Assembly (NCBI GenBank): GCA_011317545.1
Contig: WUJK01000006.1
Location: 2,294,001 to 2,358,000, forward strand
Source of the DNA: Coniella vitis
Lineage: Eukaryota; Ascomycota; Sordariomycetes; Diaporthales; Schizoparmaceae
DNA length: 64,000 nt
Reading direction: 5' to 3'
Shown here: positions 34,225 through 47,391 of the stretch, in pieces
How the letters are laid out: every line of letters starts with the position of its first letter
Position numbering within the stretch: position 1 is the stretch's first letter
Notes under the pieces: model-generated
Seen by the model: only the letters and a program-made list of their open reading frames with translations
Told to the model about the DNA's origin: nothing
The model's database searches: none
Translations under genes and position numbers: made by a program

Positions 34225-37200
34225 GGTCTATGCGACAGCCAACCCAGGAGCCGATGAAATCAATGGTGGCGTGGCCAATGGTTTGTTCAGCCGACAGGGC
34301 CCAGTTATATGGGTCTTGGATGAAATCCTCGCACAAGGGCCAATCACACTAGTAGTGTCTTCGTGTGGTCGTCCAAAAGGTGACGTAGGATTCAGAGACA
34401 AGTGAGACTGTCCAAGACTAGCATCGGTGAGGATTCAGAAAGGGCGTCTTGGTAGTAGACGTGACCGATATGACACGCCAGCAGAGAGGGGCGCTTGTTG
34501 TAATTTGCTTTGAGAGTTGGTGGAAGCGAGTGACGCTACGCGTTGTTGGTTGCGTGATATGGTTTGCCAGTGATCATTCACGGCGTCCCCAGATATGGCG
34601 CGGGCTCCAACCAGCAGTATATATGTGGTTGACACAGACACAGAGACACACAATAGAGATGTGATGAGAGTCAATGTTTCAGCAGACACCCATGAAAAGC
34701 GTTGCCGAGCCAAGCTTGACTCTTTCTGGGTGTACGTGCGTGTGCGTGTGCGTGCTTGGGTCGTGCAAAGCCAGCAGGGCCACGTTTGGAAGCAGAGCCT
34801 GGGTTGGGATCTTGGCCAGGCGGACGAGAGGACACACAAGGCAGCACAAGAAGCAGGCACAGAACACAAAAAGAGGGAGGACAGGTCGGCGGTGGGCGTG
34901 GGCGTCTTGAATCAGGCCGTCTTGTATAAGGTTCGAGAGGACGTCCGTTGGGCTGGCTTTTTGTGGTTGCGAGGAGGAGCAGATGCAAAGTAACACGGCG
35001 GTCTCGATGCGCTCCAGGGAGCCGGCTGGCGCGGGTTGGAATTGACAAGAACAAAACCCGTGAAAAATCAACAAGCGACAGGGGGAAGAACCATACCAAA
35101 ACCAATACCAAAAAAAAAATAGAGAGAGAGAGAGGTCGTGCCGCGTGGAGTGGGAAAGAAACAGCGTAACAAGATGAAAAGTGACGATGCGTGCGTCCAG
35201 TGTTTACGGTATAGAAGCAGTTACCAACCGGGGCCTTGGGGAGGATATAACAGGTTCCTCGTCTGCTCGTGGGCGTGCTCGGGTGGGGGGGGAAGAGCGC
35301 GAAAACCTTGGGACTGACTGCTTGGAAGGGGTGACCTGGAGAGCACGGAAGGAGGCAGCGGGAAGTAGAGACAGGGGGGCCAGCGCTTGAGGATGTGTGT
35401 GGGGGGTGCGCTGGGGGCCCCTGTAGCAGGCTTGCAGGGCCATTGCAGGGCCTGCTGGTAAGTGCCAGGTTGCCAGGGTTGATGGTTTTGGCCCTGCTCT
35501 CGATGCCTTGACCGCCTGGACTAGGTACCCGGGAGCCATGGCTGCTACATGGGGAGTACTTGAGTACTGCTGCTCTGCCTGGTGGGATTTCAGCCCACTT
35601 AGTAAGTACTTTGTACGCCGCACCATACTATGTAGTGTGGTACCCGATTGACCTCTCTCGGAGACCAAACCCAAGTACCGACGTACCCGTTGCGCACAGA
35701 GAGTGCTATGTACGTCAGTACAAAAACCATTCGTATCGTGGAGCCAGCAATGTATACTATGTACATGCAGCATGTTGTCGTATTACCACCAAGTTTCTTG
35801 TGCTGGTCTCCTGGCTCGCTGCCACTCTTCTTTTGCTCTTCTTCTTCTTGTTGATCTTTTCATCTAGCCCAGGCCTGTGCTCTGCGAATTGAAGGGCAGG
35901 GCCCCAGCAGCCACTACTACTATACTATATACATACCGAGGTAGGTACCACTAGATGTACTCCATGCTTGCTTCGGAACTTTGACCCCTCCCTCCTCGAG
36001 ACGCGTGGGGCTTAGCAAAAAGGCAAAGAAAGCCCAGAAGAAGCCCCGCCAGCTTCATCAAAATTGCGAACTGCGCCAGGGCGACATGTGAGTGGCTTTT
36101 TTCCCTTCCTATTTTTTTTTTATTCTGGAAATAATTCCTTTGTGTGGTGAAACTTGACGGCTGCACAGACATGCTGCGGGCTGAGGCGGCGCGAACTGCA
36201 GGGCTGCGCATTTGCAGATTTGCCGACGGCGGCGGTTGTCGATACATAGTACATGGATACTTGGTAGCTAATACTATGTAAGCAGTATTGCTTTTTGGTT
36301 GCCCAGCAAAATCATGTGGCTTTGGGTTCTGGATCGTCGCAGCCATGTCATAGCACATGGGGAGTTCACCGTCAGAAAGGTGCCTTGTACTATCAAAATC
36401 CCTGGACTGCGTGCGTGCCCTGCAACAGGCGCCGGCCTTCCTTCGAGAGCGGCGTCAGGGAAGCGCGAAGCAGCATGGGCGTTGTTTCTCGTTTTCTCTT
36501 CTTTCATTTCCACTTCACCACCATGGCAGCTACCATGTAAGTACATTGCCAGTACCCGTCAGGCGCTGTTGGATCGGATCGGATTGGACTGGATTGGACG
36601 TGCCAAGTGCCTCGTGACCACAGCACCTCGCGATGTGACTCTCTCTGCCTGGTCATTTTTTTGTCGAGATTTTGGCCCACTCGCCTATGCCCGGGCTATC
36701 AACACCGACTTTTCAAGCGGAGCCCCGCGTAAGAAACGAGGCCAGCAATGTGTCGATATCGACCTGGTCTGCCAATGCTTTGCATTCTTTAGAGTCCGGC
36801 CAGCCGGCTACTGTGCACCGCGGGCTGCGGTGTGAAAAGATAGGGAAGGAGAAGAAGCAAAGATTACGAGTCGGCCTGATACTACCATACTGACAACGAG
36901 CTGGCCCTCTTGGGGCCGCCAAGAAGCCGGAATCCAGGCGCGAGACGCCTTTCGAGGCAGATGGTCAAGACATTTTGACGGCATGGAGCCCGTCACGCGC
37001 CGGCCACGGTGTAGATTTCTTGTGCGACGATGCCTACTATGCTACCATCGGTGTATTTCTTGACATATCTGGCTAATGTACCGGCACTTCTTCGAGATCG
37101 TACTATGTAATCGTACGCAAGACGGGATTATGGCCCGCTCCTAAAATGTTGAGCATGGCCCATATGGACTGTCAGGACTATGACTTTTTGTCATGTACTA

Positions 37201-40200
37201 TGTACAGTAGCGACAGGATCGCCAAGCGAGGTGCATGGTACTACGATACTCTGGACTCTTTATTGGCGAGGTTCTTTTGGCTCGCATGGGTGCTCTGTGC
37301 TCTCGCACACGTCGGATCTCGCTCTCGTCTGCTGGGCGAGCATCCTGCTGCTTTGCCGCGTGTCTTTTGCATGGTACACAGTACGCACTTTGCGTAGGTA
37401 AGCAAGCCTAGAGGTCCGTCGCTTGTTCATCAGTAAAAAAGTCAATTTACTTCTGCCGGGCCTGCCAGGCTACGGTTCCGCTTCTAGCTCGACGCGTTCC
37501 TGAGCCCATGCCGCGTCTTGGCTGACCCCGCCGCCGAACCAAAATAAAAATGAGAGAGATGGCAAGGACAAGGCAGAGCCGGGAAAATAGCTGTCATAGT
37601 GTATAGTAATTATGCTTCTCCCTTCGAACCTTGAACTTATTAGTCAGGGCTTCTTGCTCTGTTTAGCGCCGCCCGCAGTGCGGCCGTTTCACGCCAAGAT
37701 GTCGAGATGGTTTGACGAGAAAACAAAGACGCGCTTGTTGCAATATCTTTTCTCTTCATTCATTTTTTTTTCTTTTCTTACAGGGCATGATTGGACAAAA
37801 TGATTCATCAGATATGCTGTCAGGAGGCTGCTGCTGTGTGGTTCTTGTACCTAGTACTTTTGCCAAGAACCAAGTTCTTTCTTGATCGATTGGGCCTTTG
37901 CATTTCCTTTTCTTCGTTCTTCTGTTTGTGTGTACGTTCTGAACGCTTGCCTTTTTCAAACACAGCCTCCCCCATCCACACCACAGTATCCTCGTCATTA
38001 TGGTGGATGGTGGAAATGACGCTGCTTTTCTTATTTCCCTTGGCAATCGGGGCCCCAAATCTTGACGGGACCGGCCCCTCATTTCCCGGTTCCCTTCACA
38101 GGCCCGGAGATGCCATACTCCATACAGATACAGATACGCCAACTCACACTAACACTATGGAAGAGACAAAGGTGGCTATAAGGGAAAAAAAAAAGAAAGA
38201 AAGAAAAAAAAGGGCTAGCTAGCCTGCGAGCGCAAGCCCAAGCCCAAGCCCAAGGTTTCAACTAACCATTGACAATGGACTATGGCTCGATCCACCATTG
38301 GCGTTGGCATTGGCATTCTCATTGCCCAACGTCGTCGCCGTCGCCGTCGTCCATGGCCGGGCCCCCTGATTGATTTTACTTCTACTACTCAGCCCATACT
38401 AAATCATGCAAGTATCAAATTCATGGTGCAGTAAAGATTGATCGACAAGAACTAGACCCGGCAGAGGAGGGCTTCTTTTTGTTTCAAGTACTTTTGGCAG
38501 ACTACATACATGGTGCTGCCCATATACACAGAAGTATGGCACTCCCGAGATCTTTGAGGCGGATTCAACTCTCTCTTTCTCCACATGATCGCAAATCGAG
38601 CGATCTGGCAATTGGCTTTCGATTACTCAATGCCGGAAGAAGAAAGCAGAAAACGGAAGAAGAAGAAAGAAAGAAAGAAAAGAAAGAAAGCCATTAATTT
38701 CACCAAGGATTCTTTTCTTCTTTTTCTTCTCTTTTGCTCTCGAGGCGAGATCGGGACAGTATCCCCGCCCACAGTATCTGGCAAGGTACAGAAGTACTTC
38801 CATGGTTGCAATAGATGCTTTTCAGCAGGGACAGGGGCCGGCTCTAGCTCCCCGCGCCATGGGAGTGGGCTTGGGGGCTTGAAGGGGGGGGGCTTGCCAG
38901 ATCAGTGGAACATGTGGATGCCCCTCTGCAGCCCTGCAATAAAGATGCAGTCATAGGTCCTTATTATTCTCGGCAGAGGAGTGCCATAGCAAGGGCAATG
39001 GCAATAGCAATACTGGGAATAATTACATTACTATGTACAGCTTGCAACATAGTTGGCATTTGTTTTATTATTCTTTCCCCCCTTCCCCCCACCTCTTAAG
39101 CAAAACATACACGGAGACAATCAAATTCGATTTGCCCGCAGCTGCTTGGTGATGCTAAAAATAACAACCAGGAGATGATTCCTTATTCTTTCTACCCGAT
39201 GTGTGTTGTAGGGGTATTGCTTTCTTTTCATTTTTTCCATGGTTGTCTTGTGATACTTTTGGGCTATCCCAAAGGCCTGCGAACCCCAGGCTGAAAGGAT
39301 CACCAGTTATGCTGCTGCCAGATATTCCAACACCTCAGCTGTTTGCCAATCTTTTTCCAATCAGCTGAGAGGTTTGTCCATTTCAATAAAACGTCTTTTG
39401 TCTTCTCTTCTTTCTTCCCCCCTCACCCCACTCACACCCTCTGTCCCTCTCTTCTTGCCTATAGTACTGTACACCGGTTCGGCCGGGTTTATCCGCTATT
39501 GCTGACGGGCAGGGCGAGCTGAGCTGAGCAGAGGAGCGGCTCGCTCGGCGACTTGCATTCAAAGTTACTGCTTTCTTAATTGCTTACTGTACTTGCTCAT
39601 TATTGATTGATGGATGGATACGTGGGTGGGTGGGATCGGTACGTGGCACTTGGGACTTGAGGTGATAAAAAGGAACCGAGTACAGAATAACTTCATCCCA
39701 ATGCGCTCTCCCCACCCCCACCCCCCCTTCCACTTCCAGAGGGTCTGGCTCCCTCGCAAATACCAGACGATTCTTTTCACGATGGGATCAGATCGCTAAA
39801 GTACGCGAGGGGGAAAGAAAGGAAGGGAAAAAAAAGGGTGATCAAAACATCAGGCCATTTTAACATTCTACTTTTTTTCTTCTTCCCTTTTCTCTCTCTC
39901 TCTTTTTTTCTTTTCACTTGACTATCGAAAAACTTAAAAGTGATGGTCTAGATGTGCCCCATTCTTTGTTTGAACAGGTGGTCTGCTTTCCAAACCGGCC
40001 CCTGCTCATAATTGCAGCATACTATGTTACACACTTACGCTGTACGCTGTATTCTACGCCCTCTCCATTTATTTTTCCCTCTTTAACAGGATAAGGAGGA
40101 GAGCTATTGTTGTTGTTGGTGATGTTGGTGGTGGTGTACCCGCAGATATCATGCATCTATCTCTTTTTCTGCGCACATTGTCATTGTTGGCTGCGGTTGC

Positions 40201-43200
40201 TGGGGCTGGCAAACCTTTTTCCAGTGTTGGCACATAGTAAGTACCTACGTACGTACTTCCTCTGTAAGTACAGGGCAAAAAAAAGGTAGCGGGTCCGCCA
40301 ACAACAAAAAAAACAGACCCCAGCAATTAATTGATGATCGATCAATTGGGGGAAGGGGGGGGGGTTGGTAGATGCGATATGTGACCTGGTCCAGGAACAT
40401 TGATTATCATCCATCACCTACTATGCTAGTGATGAATCAAACAAGAACAAAAATGAGTTCACCAAAAAGGAAGAATATTATGTCGGAATATTGATCCGAC
40501 CTCGATGAATCTTGCTGGCATTTTCTCCTTTTGAAATTTCCTCGTAAGCCAGCGTGTAAAATCAATATTCCCACAGCCTAATGAAATTGACCAAAAAAAA
40601 AAAAAAAAGAATGCATTTTTCCTTTGTTTCGGATCCGCAAAATTGCAGGAGATGGAAAAAGGTTATGGAGCTACTGTGATTCTGGTACACCATGTAAGAG
40701 AAGGGCCCAAACGTTCCAAAGTGGGGTGGCACAGTGGGCTGGATGAGTGGCCCAGATATCTATTGGGGGAAAGACTGGGGGCCGGTGGTGGTGGTGGTGG
40801 TGGTGATATGGCACTTGGGTTCCGGAGCCGCCAATGAGGAGGGGCTCTGGGGAAAGGATGGAGGGGAAAGAGAGGTGTTCCTTTCATTTATTTCTTCAAT
40901 CTAGCTGATTCTTCTTCTTTTTCTTCTTCTCTATCTGGCGCAAGTGCTGTTACTTGCGCTTTTTGTAGCTTATAGATTACTATTGTTCTTCTATACCATT
41001 AGGAATAATCTTATTGCCCTCGTCTTATTGAATTGACTGGGTTTTTAATGAACGAACGGGCAATTGTTTTTCATCAACGCATTCAGAATGGATATATATA
41101 TATATATCTTCCGAATCATTATACTTTTTGCCTCTCACGCTATCTGCTCTGACGACTCTTGTCACCGTCGGGGTGACATCCCCTCCTCCAAAACGTGGGT
41201 TTCCTAATGAAGAAGTTTGGGGGCGCAACAGATTGCTCAAGAAAGAAAAAAAGTTGGGATGGCGGATTCCAACCGTCGACTCCCGTATGTGCACGTCTGT
41301 GAGTACTTGCCTCAACGTAGCCAAAGAGACCAACAGACATCAGACGGAAAGAGCCAGGCTGCTGGGGAAGAGGAAAGAGGAGGGGGGCAGGGGCCCAGCC
41401 AATGGGCGACGGCTCTGGAGTCTGGAAAAAAATGTCTCTGCCGTGTATGTTGTTTCACGATGTGCCCGGGTAACTTGGCAGGCTTGTTGTGGATTTTCAA
41501 ATAAATTCTGCTCTGCTCTGCTATTTACATAGGAATAGCCAAGGTAGGCTGCTGCTACGCTCCCGCAGAGAGAATAGAAGAGGACGCATCTCATTGATCA
41601 GAAAAAAGAGAAACAATGACTTGCACGACTGTGGCCGAGGCCTGAAGTACCCCGGGTAACACAGGCAAAATAGGTATCAGGTACCCGAGGCAGATACTTG
41701 TACAGTCATTTCCGAGTCATTCAATCAGGATGGCTGACACCTTTGTAACGAAGTAGACGCATCGTCCCCAACTCGGCCATTTTGGTGGTGGTCGCGGCGA
41801 GGCACCAACCAGCAACTCCCCCTCTTGTCCCATGCGACGCGGCTGGACGGACCTGCATGCGCGACCGTCTGAAGCTATTGCATGGACCATAGTCGCATCT
41901 CGCTTTACGAGGCCCTTCACGGGCTGGTAGGACCGCAATAACCCCTCTGCTGACGGGCGGAGAGGAGGCAGCCCAGAAGAGAGGGCAAGGATATCGCGAG
42001 ATTCGAGATGTGCACACAATATAAGAGAAAAGGAAAAAGCAAATCAATCCCATGTGTCCGGTCGGCCCCTTTGCCAATATTTCCTCCTCCCCGATGACGT
42101 TCAGCTCGGAGTGATATACAAAAAACTTGGCCGGGATCGGTGAGAAACTCGACTACAAAATACATGTATTTAGGCCCCAATGTCATCAGCACACCCATAC
42201 CAGAAAGAGCGAGCCTGCAACAGTCTATTCAAGCCAAGGTCTTTCACCTGACACGTGCCCAGCTCAGATCGACATGACACAGCGGCCGCTTTCCTCTCGA
42301 GAAGAGGGGGTAGTAATCTGTACGTCCTCGTTCACTTACACATAGTACTTGGTTGCATGCAGCCCTGGAAGGCACGAAGGAGGGCGCATACCCGGGTTTT
42401 TTGCCGGGGGGGGGGATGTAAATCATTGTCAGCTTTCGTCCATCCTTCCAGGCCTCTTTTTTTTCTTTCCTTTTCCCCCTGTCTCTCGCTAAACAATGTC
42501 GTACAGCCAATGGCTTATACAATAGCACGACGCTTTATTAAAACTGTAGCCAATCGTATCTTCTTCCTTGCCTCCTTTTGCTTTTCTGATTTCCCATTGA
42601 GAAGGGTTGGGAAGGTCGTTTCCTATCTTGTCTGTCTTGCTCTCTCCTGCACGTTTCCACTGGCTCAGTTACACTATTGTAGAATGGGGCGAGGGTTGTC
42701 CTCTATTTCTCTATTACTGACTGAGTAGCTGTTACTGCCTGACAAATACCCTGCCCAAGAAGATAGCAATCTCTTCCTCCCCCTACACCAAGGGTCATAT
42801 GTACATAGTTTATCCGAGGAGAGTGTTCAAACTCTGATGACGCGGACTATCATGATGCGTACATGATACGCGCGCGCTCGCCCGCGCCCGCGCCTCCGAG
42901 AAGGGGTAAGTAGGGGGCGAGGGGAGAGAAGGACTGCATATGCATCGTCCCGTGCGTGCTGGTCAAGTTTATATCAGTATCTATCTGTTCAGCCCGTGCT
43001 TCCGCAGCCCCGACCGTATCTGCCCTATCACATAATGTTGGCCTGCAAGCAGGTATTGTAAATCGTGTGCGAATTGAATTGAATTGCAGCAAGCAGCAGC
43101 AGGTACAGCTTGTCAAGCTGTAAGTAGTCGGCGATCAAAGCATGAACTTCCTTCTTTTTTCCCCTCCTCTCTCTCTCTTCTGTCCATCCTTTGCAGCGTA

Positions 43201-43442
43201 TATCTCCTTTTGGACTGTCAAACCAAGTGAAGGAGTACGCATTGGGAAACAATCTGCCTGTCAGTGATGGTCAGCGTCCGAAGGAGGAAAAACAGAAAAA
43301 TGAAAATGAAATATCATTTTTAAGCATGGTCCTTTGATTGGGAGAGCCTTATTATAATACATGGTATTTTTCAGTCTGGCTATAGACCAAAAAGAATAAA
43401 ATAAAAAGAATACAATTCCCTATAGCAGCAGCCTTTTCATGC

Positions 43443-43482
43443 TCTTCTGTGGTGGTGGTGGTCTTCTGTGGTGGTGGTGGTG
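43443..43482. repeat. Two direct copies of a CTTCTGTGGTGGTGGTGGT unit
   Basis: A 19-base unit ending in GGT repeats occurs twice in direct succession. Confidence 0.8.
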
Positions 43483-44391
43483 ACACGGGGTCTGCGTCTT
43501 TCCGTTGAATTCTTCACCAGCGGATAGATGCTTGGTCGGGAAACCCACCACGAGGATCTGTCCCCAGCATCTTTTTTTTTCTTGGTTTCCCTCGCTTCCC
43601 TTGGAGAAACCTTTCCGTCTTCGTTTTTTCAGTTTCTCTTTTTTGCACAGACAGTCGAGACCACATGGCAGTGCACGTACTCAGTACCATGTGTGTGTCA
43701 GGACGTGCGCAACACTCACTGATTTCATTATTCTTGAAGGGGGCTGTGTTTTTCTCTCTCTCTCTCTCTCCAAAAGACTTGATCATATCATCATCCCCTT
43801 CATGTGTATATTCTGCAACTATACCTCCCCCCCCCCCCCACAAAGTCCATGCCACAGAACAACTCCCGCCATGACGCGCTTCGCTTTTTATGAAAAGGCC
43901 TAGGCTTTTTTACTAGATACACAGTAGCCTGTACACAGTGTGCATTTGCGTGGTGCGTACCTGCAGTAGCGCTTCTTGCGTTTGGTTCCGCTTGATGACA
44001 AAGCAGCGCTTTTTGTTAATTGTGTCCCTCCTTCCTAACCCTCACACAATACATACTAACATAGTACATACATGTATAGCATGTAACCTTGGAGTACATG
44101 ATAGTGGCGACGAGGAAGTGAACTGGGTTAGTCCCTGCAAGCGAGCGGCATTTGGCGCTCGCTGTTCTTTCGTACTACTATGATGTATGATGTACTTGTG
44201 CTACGCTCATGGCTGGGTTATTAGCGTTGTCTTTTGAAACAACGTGCGGGCGCTCGCTACACTTACATAATCCTACCCACTACTGAGGCTATCGTGTGGT
44301 TGAGTGGAATCTCAGTATCCCACTTGTGTGGTGGATTTCCTGCCGGTGTCCTTGACTCGATTCCAAACGTAGAATGTGCAGGACGCGGCCC

Positions 44392-44443
44392 TTTTTTTTT
44401 TTTTTTTTTTTTTCGGTCTTCACAAAAAAAAAAAAAAAAAAAA
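44392..44443. repeat. T22 / A20 inverted homopolymer pair
   Basis: A run of 22 T (44392-44413), ten other bases, then a run of 20 A (44424-44443). The two arms can pair into a long perfect hairpin with a loop of about ten bases. Confidence 0.9.
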
Positions 44444-45411
44444 GGCTCAGACACACTAAGCAACACTGACTAGTAGCACCGAAGCAATGACTTGTATACT
44501 ATAGCATGGAAAGCGCAGCAGGTTCTAGATATGCCATGGCATGTGTCCAGGCAGTATTGGGGAGGGGGGGTTGCTCTCCCCCCTCTACCCAAAGTGATAT
44601 CATGGTGCGAACTGGGCTTCTTGATACACACACACTATGTAGGATACGGTACACTCAGGCTCCCGCGCTGAAAATCGTGTACCCCGTACAAAATGGCCCT
44701 TACAGCAGAAGAAGAAGAAGAAGCCGTCGCGGCTCCAAAAGTGCCGACGGTGCGTACCATGTGGTGCTTGTACACGGTAGAGCTTGCTTTTCTGTGTGCT
44801 ATGTACCGTATCCCGCAGCCGCCCACACAATGTGTGCTGAGCAGTAACTTTTTCTTTTTTCTTTTTCTTTTTCTCTCTCTTCTTTTTCTTTTCTATGGCT
44901 ATGCGCCGTCCCGCGGCATGGCAGATCGGTAGCCTATCATGTTGCTCGCCTGCTCCATGTACCGTTTCTGTACTTGGTCGGGGACCAAAACGGTCAAATT
45001 GTGCATGATATCGGCGAGCAGTTCGATAAACCTCGAGTTTGTTTGTGCTGCTATGTATGCATGTATGCTGGCTGGTACTATGCATACGAAGCACGGATCG
45101 AGTTGTCCTGTTATGTGCTCGTAGGTTGTCAGGTATTTGGAGCGAGGCGCTCAACTGTCTTCAAATGCCAAAACACGCACCAAGTCATGAGCCTGATCAG
45201 CTAGTACCCAGGTCAGTGGTTGCTTGGACGGGCACATACAGCACGTACGTAAGCTATACGCGTACTCGTCCAATATTGTGGAAGCAGACACGACTCACGA
45301 TAATACAAAAGCCGATTGGGGGGGGGGGGGGCAGAACAAGTCGGATCAGCCATGCAAGCCCAATTACCCGGAATGGAAAACTTATGCGACCATCAAACAA
45401 TTGGGTGTATG

Positions 45412-45438
45412 GTGTGTGTGTGTGTGTGTGTGTGTGTG
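45412..45438. repeat. GT dinucleotide microsatellite
   Basis: About thirteen GT units in intergenic DNA, shortly after a G14 run at 45318-45331. Confidence 0.9.
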
Positions 45439-47391
45439 CCTTGCTGCAATGAAAATCTTGCCCTACGAGGAGTCATCTGTCAACTATAGATGGTCATCAT
45501 TTCTTCGGAAGGCTGTATTGTATACAGTATTTCACCAGGTGATAGGCGACTAATCTGTGCTGGGGGTAATTCCCCGACTCGACGGGTATGAATGGTCTGG
45601 GCCCGTACTATAGTTACAAGGCGAGAATTCCGAAAGACTATGTCGGGTTTGGATGTACATAGCAGTACGGAGCATTGTAGTTTGTTGGGTCGGAATCTAA
45701 TTACTGCTAGAATGGTCTCTCTCTCATTAGTCTGGGCTCTATCAAAGCCAAAGCAATCAAAGGCACACGACGCACAGTGTGCACCTCAAAGCGAGTATCG
45801 CTTCAACTCTTCCTGGTGTTGTTAATGTAAGGACACGAGCAGATGGCGAAACAGTTGAGAAGGCCCCGTTACCACAACAGTGCCGCTTCTCGAATACGGA
45901 ATGAGATAGGGCCGTGTCTGTTCCATAATAACAGCCCGACAGCCTATGGTACTCCCCTCTTACGAAAAAGGCGGCAAAGAGGCGCGGACAGAGCCCTACC
46001 GCTGTCGTCCTGGATTGGCTCGCTTGGATTGCTGGCATGCTGCTGCTTGGTCAGTGCTGAGGGATGCTTGCTTTCAGAGGCAGCTTGCATATCTGGTTGC
46101 CAAACCTGCGCCAGCCTGCGCCAGCCTGCCCAACCAACGGCTACCGTGGGGGCTTATGAGACAATGGGAGTCAACACGAGGTTGTGGATCGCTTTCGCCC
46201 TGGCGCAATGCGTATCACAACGACAACGACGGCAAATTAGCAAATAAACGGGCAGCCAAGCTTCAGGATTTCGCAACAGCGAAGAGAGGCACCACGGCGA
46301 GGCTGGCAGGCTGATTGGCTGACTGGCTGACTGGCTGGCTAGACGGGGCCGGTGAGAGAGGACCCAGGGTCCATTCTCAACGGTCTAGAGCGGCTCTGCG
46401 ACACGAGCGCTTTGGCCGGGGAGTAGTATGTTGCGGTTCCGAAGTGCTTGGACGCGCGACAAAGGCCAAGGTGAGGTAAGCCAAGGTCTGCCAAGGTCTA
46501 GGTCGAGAGCTTTGAAGAGGGGGACCCGGTTGCTGGCCCGTGTAGCCAAGATGGACAGGTGAAGTCGCCGTCACCTGATGCAGTGATCTTTTGTTCGAGG
46601 CAAGGCTTGCTGGTCAGCATGATACTCGAGATCCTTTCTCTTTATTTCTCAGGGCGACTTTCTTTTGTTTCGTGATTGTCTCCGATGTCTGGTCTTTTCT
46701 CATCTGTGCCTTGGCTGCGCTGCGTAAGAACTGGAGTACAATGTCAATTAGCAACATGAGCAGCGAGTGGCTTCTGAGATCATACGAGAGACCAGTCAAG
46801 CGACTTTCGTGGCGTGACGGTCATCAAGTCTGCCTCGCGATCTGGGCCGGAAAAGGGAAGAATGGTATCGAGATTGCAAAGAATGACAGCCGCCGCCTGG
46901 AGGCGGGTCATGCGCTGCGCTGAATGGGGGCCTGATCAGCAATGACACACCACTGAGCTTGGTGCACTCCTGGTGCTGAATGGTTCAGTGGCAGGAGTTG
47001 GGTGCTGCTGGCTCTGGTGATTTCCAGACTGACAGAACGGCTTAACGTCTTGCCCCTCCTCTAGTGGGCCCATACTGAAGCAGTTGGGGCTGCCAGGCCA
47101 GGCAGGCCCAGCCCTGACTGCCCCGCTGCCCCGCTGCCGCAACCTTGCAGCAGGCGCCATCTCCAGCTACCGCTGACGTCCACAAACACAACCTCCTAGG
47201 CAGTTTGGTCTAGCTGCTTGGCCGCGCCTTGTCGACATATTCATGACCAACCTTGTACATGGCACACCTTCAAAGACGCCAGCAAACGCCCTGCACCCGT
47301 TGACTCCTATTGGGCCAGCCGCTTCACCCAAGTCTCGAGGCCAAGAACGACAAGAAAAACAAATAGCAGAGAGCCGGCCCTTGGGACCGCC

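Larger units (their letters stand above)
34225..47391. other. Gene-poor interval of 13 kb
   Basis: No convincing protein gene is seen on either strand. All open frames are under 190 codons, in low-complexity sequence or without conserved features. What it does hold: many exact or near copies of TACTATGTA (six of the exact copies fall at 35626-37204, one more at 39029), long C/T-rich tracts (for example 39870-39915 and 44850-44895), simple repeats (GGT pairs 43443-43482, GT run 45412-45438, G14 at 45318-45331), a T22/A20 inverted pair (44392-44443), and short direct repeats near 46096-46130 and 46310-46345. It lies between two divergent genes, so part of it is upstream control sequence; transcripts without long open frames cannot be excluded. 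Confidence 0.6.

Noticed and set aside
36299..36835. 178-codon + strand open frame in the gene-poor interval
   Set aside because: No family feature and it overlaps other frames of similar length; no splice-extended version looked conserved.
45843..46247. 134-codon open frame with a hydrophobic stretch and several Cys
   Set aside because: It could be read as a small secreted protein, but the hydrophobic part is internal (residues ~57-70) and the rest has repeated simple sequence.
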